Shown in pieces: positions 37,178 through 45,151 of a stretch of 64,000 nt of DNA. Position numbers and translations under genes: made by a program. The notes below the pieces were generated by a model. That model had not been told where the DNA came from and ran no database searches. It saw only the letters and a list, made by a program, of their open reading frames with translations. The stretch spans positions 186,001-250,000 of the forward strand of contig NZ_JAATJG010000002.1 of NCBI RefSeq assembly GCF_011927765.1. The letters are read 5' to 3'. The DNA is from Wenyingzhuangia aestuarii (lineage in GTDB: Bacteria; Bacteroidota; Bacteroidia; Flavobacteriales; Flavobacteriaceae). Numbering within the stretch: the stretch's first letter is position 1; every line of letters begins with the position of its first letter.

Positions 37178-38095
37178 ATGCGAGCATTGGTAATTTCTGG
37201 AGGTGGTAGTAAAGGAGCATTTGCAGGAGGGGTGGCAGAGTATTTAATCACCAAACTAAAAAAGGAATACGATATTTTGGTAGGAACTTCTACAGGAAGC
37301 TTGCTAATTTCTCATTTGGCTTTGGGCAGAATAGAAATGCTAAAAGAGTTGTACACCAATGTAAATCAATCTACTATTTTTAGTGTGAATCCCTTTGTCG
37401 TAAAAGGAAGTAGAGGAGCTAAAACCGTTTCTATCAATCACTTTAAGGTATTGTGGAATTTAATTAGAAAACAAAAAACATTTGGAGAAAGTACCAATCT
37501 TAGAAAATTGTTACACAAAACCATTGATGAGGCTTTTTTTAAAGAGTTAAAGGCAACACATAAAGATATTGTGGTTACAGTTTCTAATTTAACATTGGGA
37601 AAAGTAGAATACAAATCTATTAAAGATTTTGACAGAAAACAATTTTGCGACTGGATTTGGGCTTCTTGTAACTACGTTCCTTTTATGAGTTTGTACGAAA
37701 AAGACAACTGTCAGTATGCTGATGGAGGTTTTGGATCTTTGGTGCCTATTAAGGAAGCTATCAATCGTGGAGCTACAGAAATAGATGTGATTATTCTGGA
37801 TACAGAAACAAAGTTAATAGCCAATATTCCTGCAAAGAATCCATTTTCGCTAATTTCTGATGTGTTAGATTTTACGTTGGAACAAGTAAGGAACCACAAC
37901 GTTTCTATTGGTAAATTGGCATCGCATTATGGAGATGTACAATTAAATTTGTATTATACTCCTACCATTTTAACAACCAATTCTTTAATTTTTGATAAGG
38001 TGTTAATGACAGAGTGGTGGAAAGATGGTTTTGCCTATGCAAAGAATAAGCATAAAGATACCAATATGAGTGAATTAAAATTTGCTGATAAATAA
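37178..38095 (+). CDS. Patatin-like phospholipase
   Basis: A 305-residue lipid acyl hydrolase. The oxyanion loop GGGSKGAFAGG (8-18), nucleophile elbow GTSTG with Ser38, and the DGG motif with Asp182 form the patatin Ser-Asp dyad. No signal peptide or membrane anchor is visible, so it is probably cytoplasmic. The true substrate (phospholipid or other ester) is unknown. It is transcribed alone and ends in a terminator. Confidence 0.88.
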   Translation: MRALVISGGGSKGAFAGGVAEYLITKLKKEYDILVGTSTGSLLISHLALGRIEMLKELYTNVNQSTIFSVNPFVVKGSRGAKTVSINHFKVLWNLIRKQKTFGESTNLRKLLHKTIDEAFFKELKATHKDIVVTVSNLTLGKVEYKSIKDFDRKQFCDWIWASCNYVPFMSLYEKDNCQYADGGFGSLVPIKEAINRGATEIDVIILDTETKLIANIPAKNPFSLISDVLDFTLEQVRNHNVSIGKLASHYGDVQLNLYYTPTILTTNSLIFDKVLMTEWWKDGFAYAKNKHKDTNMSELKFADK

Positions 38096-38124
38096 AAAAA
38101 GGGAGTTAATTAGCTCCCTTTTTT
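38095..38124. terminator. Terminator after the patatin gene
   Basis: Stem GGGAG/CTCCC, extended by a G-U pair, lies between an A6 run and a T6 run. It serves patatin on the plus strand and the lactonase-like gene on the minus strand. Confidence 0.82.
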
Positions 38125-38129
38125 AAGTT

Positions 38130-39248
38130 TTAGAATAAAATACAAGTAGCTCTAAGTGCTTCTATTTCATCTACAAAAGTTAATTTTCCAGATTTTACAT
38201 CTCTTTTAAAAGAGCAAATATTATTTGTATCTCTATTAGCAACAACTAAAAATTGATTGTCTGTACTTAAAGAAAAATTTCTAGGGTGTTTACCCTGTAC
38301 CGAAACTCTTTCTACAAAAGTTAAAGTTCCATTTTGGGCAACACTAAAAACAGAAATACTATCGTGTCCTCTGTTGCTCATGTATAAGAATTTTCCGTCT
38401 TTGGTAATTTCTATATGTGCAGCTGTATTGGTGTTTACATCAAAACCAGCAGGTAAGGTAGGTACTGTTTCTAGAATACTATAGGTGTTTTCTTGAATGT
38501 TTTTTGCAATCACAGAAACGGTTGCGTTAAGTTCGTTTACTACATAAAAAACAGGAAGTGTAGGGTGGTAGCTTAACAATCTAGGTCCGCTATTTTTAGG
38601 GAGTTCTAATTCGTTAAATGCATTGGGTACAAATTTGTTGGTTTGTTTGTTTATGCTGGAAAATAAAATTTTATTCGCACCTAAATCAATGGCAATAATA
38701 TTGTTTGAGTTCGGTTCAAAATAACAAGAATGAGCAAATGCTTTCTTTTGTCTTTTGTGACTACTGGGAGTTGAATAAGTGTGTTTTTGAGTATCTAAAA
38801 TGCTACTTAATTTTCCGTTTTTATCAATGGTATGTAGATCTATAGTTCCATCTCCATAATTAGCATTTAATACATAACCATTTTGGGTAGAAACGTAACA
38901 AGGAGATTTTCCTGTTTCTGAGGTATTGATGGCTGTTAATTGATTTTCTCCAATTTTAAAACTGCTCAATCCAATTTTTCCACCAGAATTTGTACTAATC
39001 AAATAATCTTGATTGCTTGTTTTAGCTAAGTAAGAAGGGTTGTCTGTATCAGCCAGTAATTCTATAGAGCTCAATTTTCCTTCTGTACTAATACTAGATT
39101 GATAAATTCCTTGACTGGTAGAAAAACCTTTGTTGGTGACCGTTCCAATATAAAAAGAAGTTGATGCCGGTTTAGTTATTGTTTTATTTGTTTTGCAAGA
39201 GGTTGCTAAGCAAGTAATAATTGCTATAGACAAGAGTTTTGTATACAT
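38130..39248 (-). CDS. Lactonase-family beta-propeller lipoprotein
   Basis: A 372-residue protein with lipoprotein signal (CLATSCKT, Cys18). Repeated strands (FYIGTVTNKGFSTSQGIYQSSI, PSYLAKTSNQDYLIS, GPRLLSYHPTLPVFYVVNEL, AAHIEITKDGKFLYMSNRGHDSISVF, HPRNFSLSTDNQFLVVANRDTNNI) match the seven-bladed lactonase/6-phosphogluconolactonase (YbhE) fold. A lipoprotein location argues against a role in the pentose phosphate pathway; sugar-lactone hydrolysis in the envelope is possible. It is divergent from the metal-uptake operon, with its start 45 bp from the Zur-like palindrome. Confidence 0.8.
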   Translation of the reverse strand: MYTKLLSIAIITCLATSCKTNKTITKPASTSFYIGTVTNKGFSTSQGIYQSSISTEGKLSSIELLADTDNPSYLAKTSNQDYLISTNSGGKIGLSSFKIGENQLTAINTSETGKSPCYVSTQNGYVLNANYGDGTIDLHTIDKNGKLSSILDTQKHTYSTPSSHKRQKKAFAHSCYFEPNSNNIIAIDLGANKILFSSINKQTNKFVPNAFNELELPKNSGPRLLSYHPTLPVFYVVNELNATVSVIAKNIQENTYSILETVPTLPAGFDVNTNTAAHIEITKDGKFLYMSNRGHDSISVFSVAQNGTLTFVERVSVQGKHPRNFSLSTDNQFLVVANRDTNNICSFKRDVKSGKLTFVDEIEALRATCILF

Positions 39249-39292
39249 TTTAATTTTTTTGTGAAGATATCAATTTTTTAATACAAAATTTA

Positions 39293-39311
39293 AATGCAAC
39301 ATTGTTGCGTT
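39293..39311. promoter_or_regulatory. Zur/Fur-box-like palindrome
   Basis: The 19-base element has arms AATGCAACA and TGTTGCGTT around a central T, 8 of 9 pairs matching. It overlaps the TTG element of the promoter of the 39372 operon, which encodes a Fur-family protein as its third gene. Position and symmetry fit a metal-responsive repressor site. Confidence 0.6.
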
Positions 39312-39334
39312 ATTAAAAAAGATTTATATATTTG
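39305..39334 (+). promoter_or_regulatory. Promoter of the metal-uptake operon
   Basis: TTG (39305-39307), a 19-base spacer and TATATTTG (39327-39334) match the TTG/TAnnTTTG consensus. The start codon at 39372 lies about 30 bases after the predicted transcript start. Confidence 0.72.
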
Positions 39335-39371
39335 CAGTCAATAAAGTGAGATATCATAAATAAAAACAACA

Positions 39372-39995
39372 ATGAATTTTAAAGCAATTTTAACAGCGTT
39401 AGTCATAGCAGGTAGTATTATTTCTTGTAAAAAAGACGATCCAATAGTACCTAATGAATCAGAGTTAATAGAAAACGTAACCTTAACTTTAACACCTAAA
39501 GATGGAGGAGATGCTGTTGTTTTTCACTGGCATGATGAAAATGGAGATGGTGTAATTGATGAAAGTGAAAAAACAGAAGGAAGTTTAGAATCGGGTAAAA
39601 CATACAATGCTGTAATCTCTTTAAATGGTGAAGAAGACGACCATCATGATGAAGAGGAAGAGGAGCATGAAGAAGAAGGTGAAGAGCACGATCATGAACA
39701 CGGAGATGATATTGATGCTGAAATTAAAGAAGAAGGTAAGAATCACCAGTTTTTCTACATTCACAGTATTAGCGGATTGACAATTACTTATGCAGATGAA
39801 GATGAAAATGGAAATCCAATTGGTCTTGAAACTACTTTTAAAACATCAGATTCTTACCAAGAAGGTGGAGCTATTAATATTGTTTTACGTCATGAGCCAA
39901 ATAAATTTGCTCAAGGTGTTGCTAGTGGAGATATAACCAATGCAGGTGGTGAAAATGATGTAGATATCACTTTTAAGTTAGGAATAAATAAATAA
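39372..39995 (+). CDS. His/acid-rich lipoprotein of a metal-uptake operon
   Basis: A 207-residue lipoprotein (GSIISCKKDD, Cys19). It begins with a beta-domain (ENVTLTLTPKDGGDAVVFHWHDENGDGVIDE) and carries a central low-complexity stretch (about 86-120) of Glu, Asp and His ending EHDHEHGDD that should bind zinc or another divalent metal. The C-terminal half is again beta-rich. It is the first gene of a transcript with a ZnuD-like receptor and a Fur/Zur regulator, so it probably presents metal to the receptor or buffers it at the cell surface. Metal identity is inferred, not shown. Confidence 0.78.
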   Translation: MNFKAILTALVIAGSIISCKKDDPIVPNESELIENVTLTLTPKDGGDAVVFHWHDENGDGVIDESEKTEGSLESGKTYNAVISLNGEEDDHHDEEEEEHEEEGEEHDHEHGDDIDAEIKEEGKNHQFFYIHSISGLTITYADEDENGNPIGLETTFKTSDSYQEGGAINIVLRHEPNKFAQGVASGDITNAGGENDVDITFKLGINK

Positions 39996-40006
39996 GAAAA
40001 CACACA

Positions 40007-42340
40007 TTGAAGTTTACACATTATTTAACAATAGCTATACTGTTTATTCAGTATAGCTTTTTTGCGCAAAATTGCAGTTATACTATTTCTGGAATTGTAA
40101 AAAATGCCTCCAACAAATCACCCATTGTTGGAGCTTCTGTATTTATAAAAGAGACGGGAAAAGGAGCCATTAGCAATCAAGATGGATTTTATGAAATTAA
40201 AAATATTTGTGAAGGAAATTATCACATTATTGTCCGTCATATAGGATGTGAAGACAAAGAAAAATCGGTTGTAGTAACTAGTAATCTAAAAGTAGATGTA
40301 GAAATGCCTCATTTGGTTAACATGCTAGATGGTGTTCATTTACTAAACAAACATCCTAAAAAATCAACTCAAAGCACACAGGTAGTTAAGCTAAAAAACA
40401 TTCAAAAAAACACCAATAAAAATTTAGCGAATCAACTAGAGAATTTAACTGGTGTAAGTACGGTTAAAAACGGAAATAGTATTGCTAAGCCAGTAGTGCA
40501 TGGACTTTATGGTAGCCGAGTAATGTTGTTAAACAATGGTGTGGTACAAAGTGGACAGCAATGGGGTAATGATCATGCTCCGGAAATAGATCCTTTAATG
40601 GCAGGTACTATTCAGGTAACCAAAGGAGTAGGTGCTTTAGAGTATCAAGGAAGTAGTTTGGGAGCGGTTATAAATGTAATTCCAAAAGACATTCAAAAAG
40701 ATCCTCATTTGCACGGAAATCTACTTTATTTTACGGAAACTAATGGGAATGGACACAATGTAAATGTAAGTTTAGAACAAAATAATCAGCAAATTGCTTG
40801 GAGAGTTACTGGAACTTTAAAAAAGTATGGAGATAGAAAAACATCTGATTATTATTTAAATAATACAGGGTTTACAGAAGCCAACTTAGCTATTCAATTA
40901 GAAAAAAAAGTTTTAGACACTTGGATATCAAAAGTATATGCAAGTACCTTTAATACCACACTGGGGGTGTTAAGAGGTTCACATGTAACACTTAGTTCTG
41001 AATCTGAAAATGGAGAATTGTCTGAATATGCAAAATCTGTTTTGTATGCGGAGCAACCTCAATATACAGAAGCTAATTTTTCTTATGGTATTGATGCTCC
41101 AAAGCAAGAAGTACATCATCACTTGCTAAAATGGGAAAATGAAGTTAAGATAAGTGCTGATGAGCTATATGCATTTAATTATGCCGGACAAATAGACCAA
41201 AGAGAAGAGTATGATATACGAAGATCTGGTAGGACTGATACTGCAGCATTAGGTTTGTTGCAGCAAACTCATTTTTTAGAAGCCACACATCAAAAAGAAT
41301 ATAAAAACAAATTAGAGATTAAAAAAGGAATTCAATACACGTTTACTGACAATACCAATGATTCTGAAACAGGTATTTTACCTTTAATTCCAGATTATTT
41401 ATCTCATCAAATAGGAGGTTTTGCTTTGTTTGATTTGGATAGGGACAAATGGAAGTTTGAGTTTGGAGGACGATACAATTTTACGTATCAAAATGTAGCC
41501 TATATCAATAAAGTGAATAAAGATATTGAAAAGTATGACAACTATTTTCAGAACTATAGTTTGGCTACAGGAGTAGATTATCATGCAACTCAGAATCTAT
41601 TTTTGTCTTTTAATTTGGGACTAACGTCTAGAAATCCAGATATTAATGAATTGTATTCTTATGGATTGCATCAAGGAGTTAGTGGTTTTGAAATTGGGAA
41701 CCCCAATTTTAAAAAAGAAACTGGCTTAAAAGCTACGTTAGGTTTAGAGGGAAATATAGATTTTAAATGGTTTTTTGAAAGCTTAGTATATGCACAGTAT
41801 ATAGATAACTATATTTACTTACAACCTAGTAATGAATTTATTACTAATATTAGAGGAACGTTTCCCGTTTTTGAATATCAACAAGACAATGCTAGAATTT
41901 TAGGTGTTGATTTTGGAACTAATTATCTTTTTACAGATGAATTTAAAGTAGGAGCTAAGTATAGTTTTATTAGAGGAGATAATTTGTCGGAATCTACACC
42001 GTTGGTATATATGCCTACTAATAATGCCTTGTTAAATGCCGAGTTTAAAGGATTTAAAGACGGTTTTTTTAGAAACTCAGTTTTAGAAGTTCAATACAAA
42101 TACGTGTTTAAACAAAATCATTTGTTAGAAAGTCAAGATATTTTAACACCGCCAGATGCTTATCAGTTGGTAAATATTAATTTAACAAGTGAGTTTTATA
42201 TTTCAAAAACAAAAGTGAACTCCTATGTAAAAGTAGATAATGCTTTTAATGTTACCTACCGAGATTATTTAAATAGACTAAGATATTTTTCTGACGATTT
42301 AGGAAGAAGTATTGTGTTAGGGGTCAAAGTAAATTTTTAA
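40007..42340 (+). CDS. TonB-dependent receptor, probable zinc receptor (ZnuD-like)
   Basis: A 777-residue outer-membrane receptor. The start is TTG at 40007, directly before a signal peptide (KFTHYLTIAILFIQYSFFAQ) and 11 bp after the upstream stop codon; no ATG suits. A CarboxypepD_reg-like domain (about 25-105) precedes a plug (about 120-225) with GNDHAPEIDPLMAGTIQVTKG, resembling the DHA..DPL segment of ZnuD-type zinc receptors. A barrel follows, ending LGVKVNF. His-rich and acidic spots (EVHHHLLKWENE) occur in loops. The Fur gene 4 bp downstream and a Zur-like site upstream support metal import. Confidence 0.82.
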   Translation: MKFTHYLTIAILFIQYSFFAQNCSYTISGIVKNASNKSPIVGASVFIKETGKGAISNQDGFYEIKNICEGNYHIIVRHIGCEDKEKSVVVTSNLKVDVEMPHLVNMLDGVHLLNKHPKKSTQSTQVVKLKNIQKNTNKNLANQLENLTGVSTVKNGNSIAKPVVHGLYGSRVMLLNNGVVQSGQQWGNDHAPEIDPLMAGTIQVTKGVGALEYQGSSLGAVINVIPKDIQKDPHLHGNLLYFTETNGNGHNVNVSLEQNNQQIAWRVTGTLKKYGDRKTSDYYLNNTGFTEANLAIQLEKKVLDTWISKVYASTFNTTLGVLRGSHVTLSSESENGELSEYAKSVLYAEQPQYTEANFSYGIDAPKQEVHHHLLKWENEVKISADELYAFNYAGQIDQREEYDIRRSGRTDTAALGLLQQTHFLEATHQKEYKNKLEIKKGIQYTFTDNTNDSETGILPLIPDYLSHQIGGFALFDLDRDKWKFEFGGRYNFTYQNVAYINKVNKDIEKYDNYFQNYSLATGVDYHATQNLFLSFNLGLTSRNPDINELYSYGLHQGVSGFEIGNPNFKKETGLKATLGLEGNIDFKWFFESLVYAQYIDNYIYLQPSNEFITNIRGTFPVFEYQQDNARILGVDFGTNYLFTDEFKVGAKYSFIRGDNLSESTPLVYMPTNNALLNAEFKGFKDGFFRNSVLEVQYKYVFKQNHLLESQDILTPPDAYQLVNINLTSEFYISKTKVNSYVKVDNAFNVTYRDYLNRLRYFSDDLGRSIVLGVKVNF

Positions 42341-42344
42341 ACAA

Positions 42345-42761
42345 ATGAATGTAGAAACAAAGTTTATAGAATTATTAAGAGATAGAAATTTAAAAGCAAC
42401 TCCTAAGCGTTTGGAGTTGTTAACTGTTGTTGCAGCGTTTAATTCTGCAATTCCTTATAGCGAATTGCAAAAAAAATTAAAACATTTTGATAGAGTAACA
42501 CTTTATAGAACTTTACACGCTTTGTTGGATGGTGGAATTATTCATAAAGCCTCTGTAAGTAGTGATGAGGTATATTATGCTATGTGTAAAGAGTATTGTA
42601 CTTCGGAGTGTCACAATCATAAACATGTACATTTTAAATGTGTAGAGTGCTTAGAAGTGTCTTGTGTAAATACCACAAACACCATTCAAATTCAAATACC
42701 TAATGTTCAAATTCAACAAGTAGATGTAGAAGTAAGTGGTGTTTGTAGTAAATGTATGTAA
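42345..42761 (+). CDS. Fur-family transcriptional repressor, probable Zur
   Basis: A 138-residue Fur-family protein. The winged helix (about 14-80: KATPKRLELLTVV, RVTLYRTLHALLDGGIIHKA) is followed by the metal-binding dimer domain with HNHKHVHFKCVEC and CSKC, the two CxxC pairs of the structural zinc site. Fur, Zur and PerR cannot be separated by sequence alone; the operon with a ZnuD-like receptor and His-rich lipoprotein favours Zur. It ends 3 bases from the convergent NlpE-META gene with no terminator hairpin. Autoregulation through 39293-39311 is likely. Confidence 0.85.
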   Translation: MNVETKFIELLRDRNLKATPKRLELLTVVAAFNSAIPYSELQKKLKHFDRVTLYRTLHALLDGGIIHKASVSSDEVYYAMCKEYCTSECHNHKHVHFKCVECLEVSCVNTTNTIQIQIPNVQIQQVDVEVSGVCSKCM

Positions 42762-42764
42762 TTA

Positions 42765-43532
42765 TTAAGGTATAATTTTAAATTTAGCCAACGGTGCCAT
42801 TCTAGCTTTGTTTAAAGATAGTGTATTGTTATTTATAGTGTAGTTGTCAATAGTTCCTAGAACTTTTAAAAATTCTGCTTCATACGGAGTGTTTTCACAA
42901 TATTTTCTAGTAGCTGCTATTTTAGAAAAGTTTACTCTATTTCCTAATTTAAGCGTAAAATCACCTGAAAAATTATTGCATCCCGAGAATCCTGTAAGGG
43001 TGTTTTCTGTACTGTTTAAGCTTAAAAAAGGAATGTTTTTATCTGTTTGATTTACTTTTTGTCCTGCCAATTCTATCAACTGCCATTTTACATCTGTAAG
43101 ATTGGTATCTACAGCAATTTTTTGCAATACATACTGAGTAGCCAAAGCTCCTTTAATGTTTTCCTTTTCTTTATTTAGCTGAATTAGTGTGTTTTTACCA
43201 ACCATATAAGAAGTTTCTTTAATGGTAATGGTGTTTTCTAAATCATTCCAAGTAAATGTTCCATTAGTACTTGTAGCTGTATTTTCTTTACCTAAATATT
43301 TAATAGACTTTGTGTAGGTTAAATCTTGATGAAGTGTAATTTTGGTTTTAATTCCGCTACAATCTGCACAAGGAATTGTTCCTGCATAGGTTCCGTCCCA
43401 ATCTAATGTTTTTTTAGTTGAGTTTTCATCGGCTATAGGAGTCTGAAGATGATGAGGGTTTTCTTTTGTAGATGTTTTACATCCTATCATGGCAAAAGAA
43501 AAAAGTGTGATCGCAATTAATGTTGTTCTCAT
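42765..43532 (-). CDS. NlpE-META two-domain lipoprotein
   Basis: A 255-residue lipoprotein (AMIGCKTS, Cys18). Residues about 45-140 match the NlpE N-terminal domain: WDGTYAGTIPCADCSGIKTKITLHQD with the CxxC pair, then GTFTWNDLENTI. Residues about 145-255 are a META domain (VKWQLIELAGQKV, GFSGCNNFSGDF, CENTPYEAEFLKVL). NlpE in enterobacteria reports copper and envelope stress; that role is only suggestive here. It overlaps the CDF gene by 4 bases (ATGA), which ties it to a metal-efflux protein. Confidence 0.86.
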   Translation of the reverse strand: MRTTLIAITLFSFAMIGCKTSTKENPHHLQTPIADENSTKKTLDWDGTYAGTIPCADCSGIKTKITLHQDLTYTKSIKYLGKENTATSTNGTFTWNDLENTITIKETSYMVGKNTLIQLNKEKENIKGALATQYVLQKIAVDTNLTDVKWQLIELAGQKVNQTDKNIPFLSLNSTENTLTGFSGCNNFSGDFTLKLGNRVNFSKIAATRKYCENTPYEAEFLKVLGTIDNYTINNNTLSLNKARMAPLAKFKIIP

Positions 43533-44410
43533 AATTCTGTTTTTGGATAATAAGGTTCTATGTGAATTAAAATATTTCCCAAATTAGGGATTTCTTCATG
43601 TAAGGTATCTTTTAATAAGTGGGATATTTGGTGGCCTTCTGTTACCGATTTTGTTCCGTTTACTCTAGCGTGTAAGTCTACATGATAATGCATTCCTGCT
43701 TTTCTAATAAAACATTTTTCGGTACCCATAATTCCAGGAACTTTGTTAGAAATAATTCTAATATTTTCAATTAAATCATCATATCTATGTTCATCCATAA
43801 TTTCTCCCAAAGCAGGTCTAAAAATTTGATAAGCATTGTATATAATAATAAAAGAAGCAATCAAAGCAGCCCAATCATCAGCATTTTCAAATCCCTTTCC
43901 AAAATAGATGGCAATTAATATACCAATAAATGCAGCTACAGAAGTTAAAGCATCACTACGGTGGTGCCAAGCATCTGCTTTTAAAGAAGAACTATTGGTT
44001 TTGTGGCTGTTACGTAATACAATTCTATAAGAAATTTCTTTCCATAAAATAATAATACCTAAAACATATAAAGTCCATGTTTTAGGAGTTTTATGGGGAG
44101 TTTGTATGTTGATGATACTTTTGTAAGCAATTATTATGGCCGAAGAAACCAAAAGGACTACCACAATAAAAGTAATTAATGGCTCTATTTTTCCGTGTCC
44201 ATAAGGATGATTTTCATCGGCAGGTTTTTTAGCATATTTTAAACCAAATAAGACTAATAAAGATGAAAATACATCTGAGGTAGATTCAATAGCATCAGCA
44301 ACCAAAGCATAGGAATTACCAATAATTCCAGCAGCTCCTTTAATAATTGCTAAAAGAATATTTCCTAACAAGCTAAAATAAATGGTTTTTATTGCTTTTT
44401 GGTGATTCAT
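43529..44410 (-). CDS. Cation diffusion facilitator
   Basis: A 293-residue metal/proton antiporter with six membrane helices. VADAIESTSDVFSS (helix 2) and DAWHHRSDALTS (helix 5, HxxxD) carry the transport-site residues; a C-terminal cytoplasmic dimer domain (about 210-290) has His residues (GMHYHVDLHARV). The helix-2 site has Glu where many zinc members have His or Asp, so selectivity (zinc, iron, manganese, cobalt) is open. It overlaps the NlpE-META gene and lies 1.1 kb from the Zur-like gene, balancing uptake with export. Confidence 0.88.
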   Translation of the reverse strand: MNHQKAIKTIYFSLLGNILLAIIKGAAGIIGNSYALVADAIESTSDVFSSLLVLFGLKYAKKPADENHPYGHGKIEPLITFIVVVLLVSSAIIIAYKSIINIQTPHKTPKTWTLYVLGIIILWKEISYRIVLRNSHKTNSSSLKADAWHHRSDALTSVAAFIGILIAIYFGKGFENADDWAALIASFIIIYNAYQIFRPALGEIMDEHRYDDLIENIRIISNKVPGIMGTEKCFIRKAGMHYHVDLHARVNGTKSVTEGHQISHLLKDTLHEEIPNLGNILIHIEPYYPKTEL

Positions 44411-44457
44411 GTTTTAAAAATTAACTTGACTTACAGATGAAAGTACTAAAGATAAAA

Positions 44458-44486
44458 AAACACCTTTTAGAGTATAAAAGGTGTTT
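44458..44486 (-). terminator. Terminator after the FKBP gene
   Basis: AAACACCTTTTA (44458-44469) and TAAAAGGTGTTT (44475-44486) enclose a 5-base loop. A T-run follows on the minus strand, 25 bases past the FKBP stop codon. Confidence 0.82.
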
Positions 44487-44510
44487 GGTAATTTAGAAAA
44501 AAATTAAAGT

Positions 44511-44939
44511 TTAGTTAACTTCAACTAATTCAATATCAAAGATTAAATCTTGACCAGCCAATGGGTGGTTTGCATCTAATACAACTTCTTCTTCTTCAAC
44601 ACCAACAATCAATAACATTTGTTTTTGACCATCTTCGCGATTAGCCTCTAATTGCATTCCAACTTGAGGTTCTAATTCTGCTGGTAATTGAGTTTTTGGT
44701 AATTTAAATACAGCATCTTCATTTCTAGCTCCATAAGCTTCTTCTGCCACAATAGTAACTTGTTTGTTGTCTCCAACAGACATTCCATTAACTGCTTGGT
44801 CAAAACCTTGAATCATTTGTCCGGCACCTACTGTAAATTCTAAAGGTTCTCTTTCTCTAGAACTATCAAATACTTGTTCGTTATTTAATTTACCTGTGTA
44901 GTGTACCTTTACTGTACTTCCTTCTTTTGCTTGAGACAT
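44511..44939 (-). CDS. SlyD-type FKBP peptidyl-prolyl isomerase
   Basis: A 142-residue FKBP with inserted-flap (IF) domain. GSTVKVHYTGKLNNEQVFDSSREREPLEFTVGAGQMIQGFDQAVNGMSVGD is the FKBP half; GARNEDAVFKLPKTQLP begins the flap. It lacks the long His-rich nickel-binding tail of enterobacterial SlyD. The expected roles are prolyl isomerisation and chaperone action in the cytoplasm. It stands alone with its own terminator. A TAAATTTG match on the minus strand (44972-44965) may be its -7 element, without a clear -33. Confidence 0.9.
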   Translation of the reverse strand: MSQAKEGSTVKVHYTGKLNNEQVFDSSREREPLEFTVGAGQMIQGFDQAVNGMSVGDNKQVTIVAEEAYGARNEDAVFKLPKTQLPAELEPQVGMQLEANREDGQKQMLLIVGVEEEEVVLDANHPLAGQDLIFDIELVEVN

Positions 44940-45103
44940 ATCTCTAGTTTTAAATTTAAAAACACAAATTTATGTATTTAAATATGGCTCATAGAACGAT
45001 TTTAAAAAAATGCTCTATAGCTTTTTAATTTCTTGTTTTAGCGCTGCGCATAGTTTTTACTATCTATTCTAATGATCTATACTGAATAAAAGAAAAGAAT
45101 CAC

Positions 45104-45136
45104 AAAAAAAGGGAACCGTTAATGGTTCCCTTTTTT
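45104..45136 (-). terminator. Terminator after the MG2/plug protein gene
   Basis: GGGAACC/GGTTCCC with a 6-base loop lies between A and T runs, 16 bases past the stop codon on the minus strand. The 160 bp beyond it up to the FKBP start hold no recognisable gene. Confidence 0.85.
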
Positions 45137-45151
45137 ATTAGTAGCTTGTTG

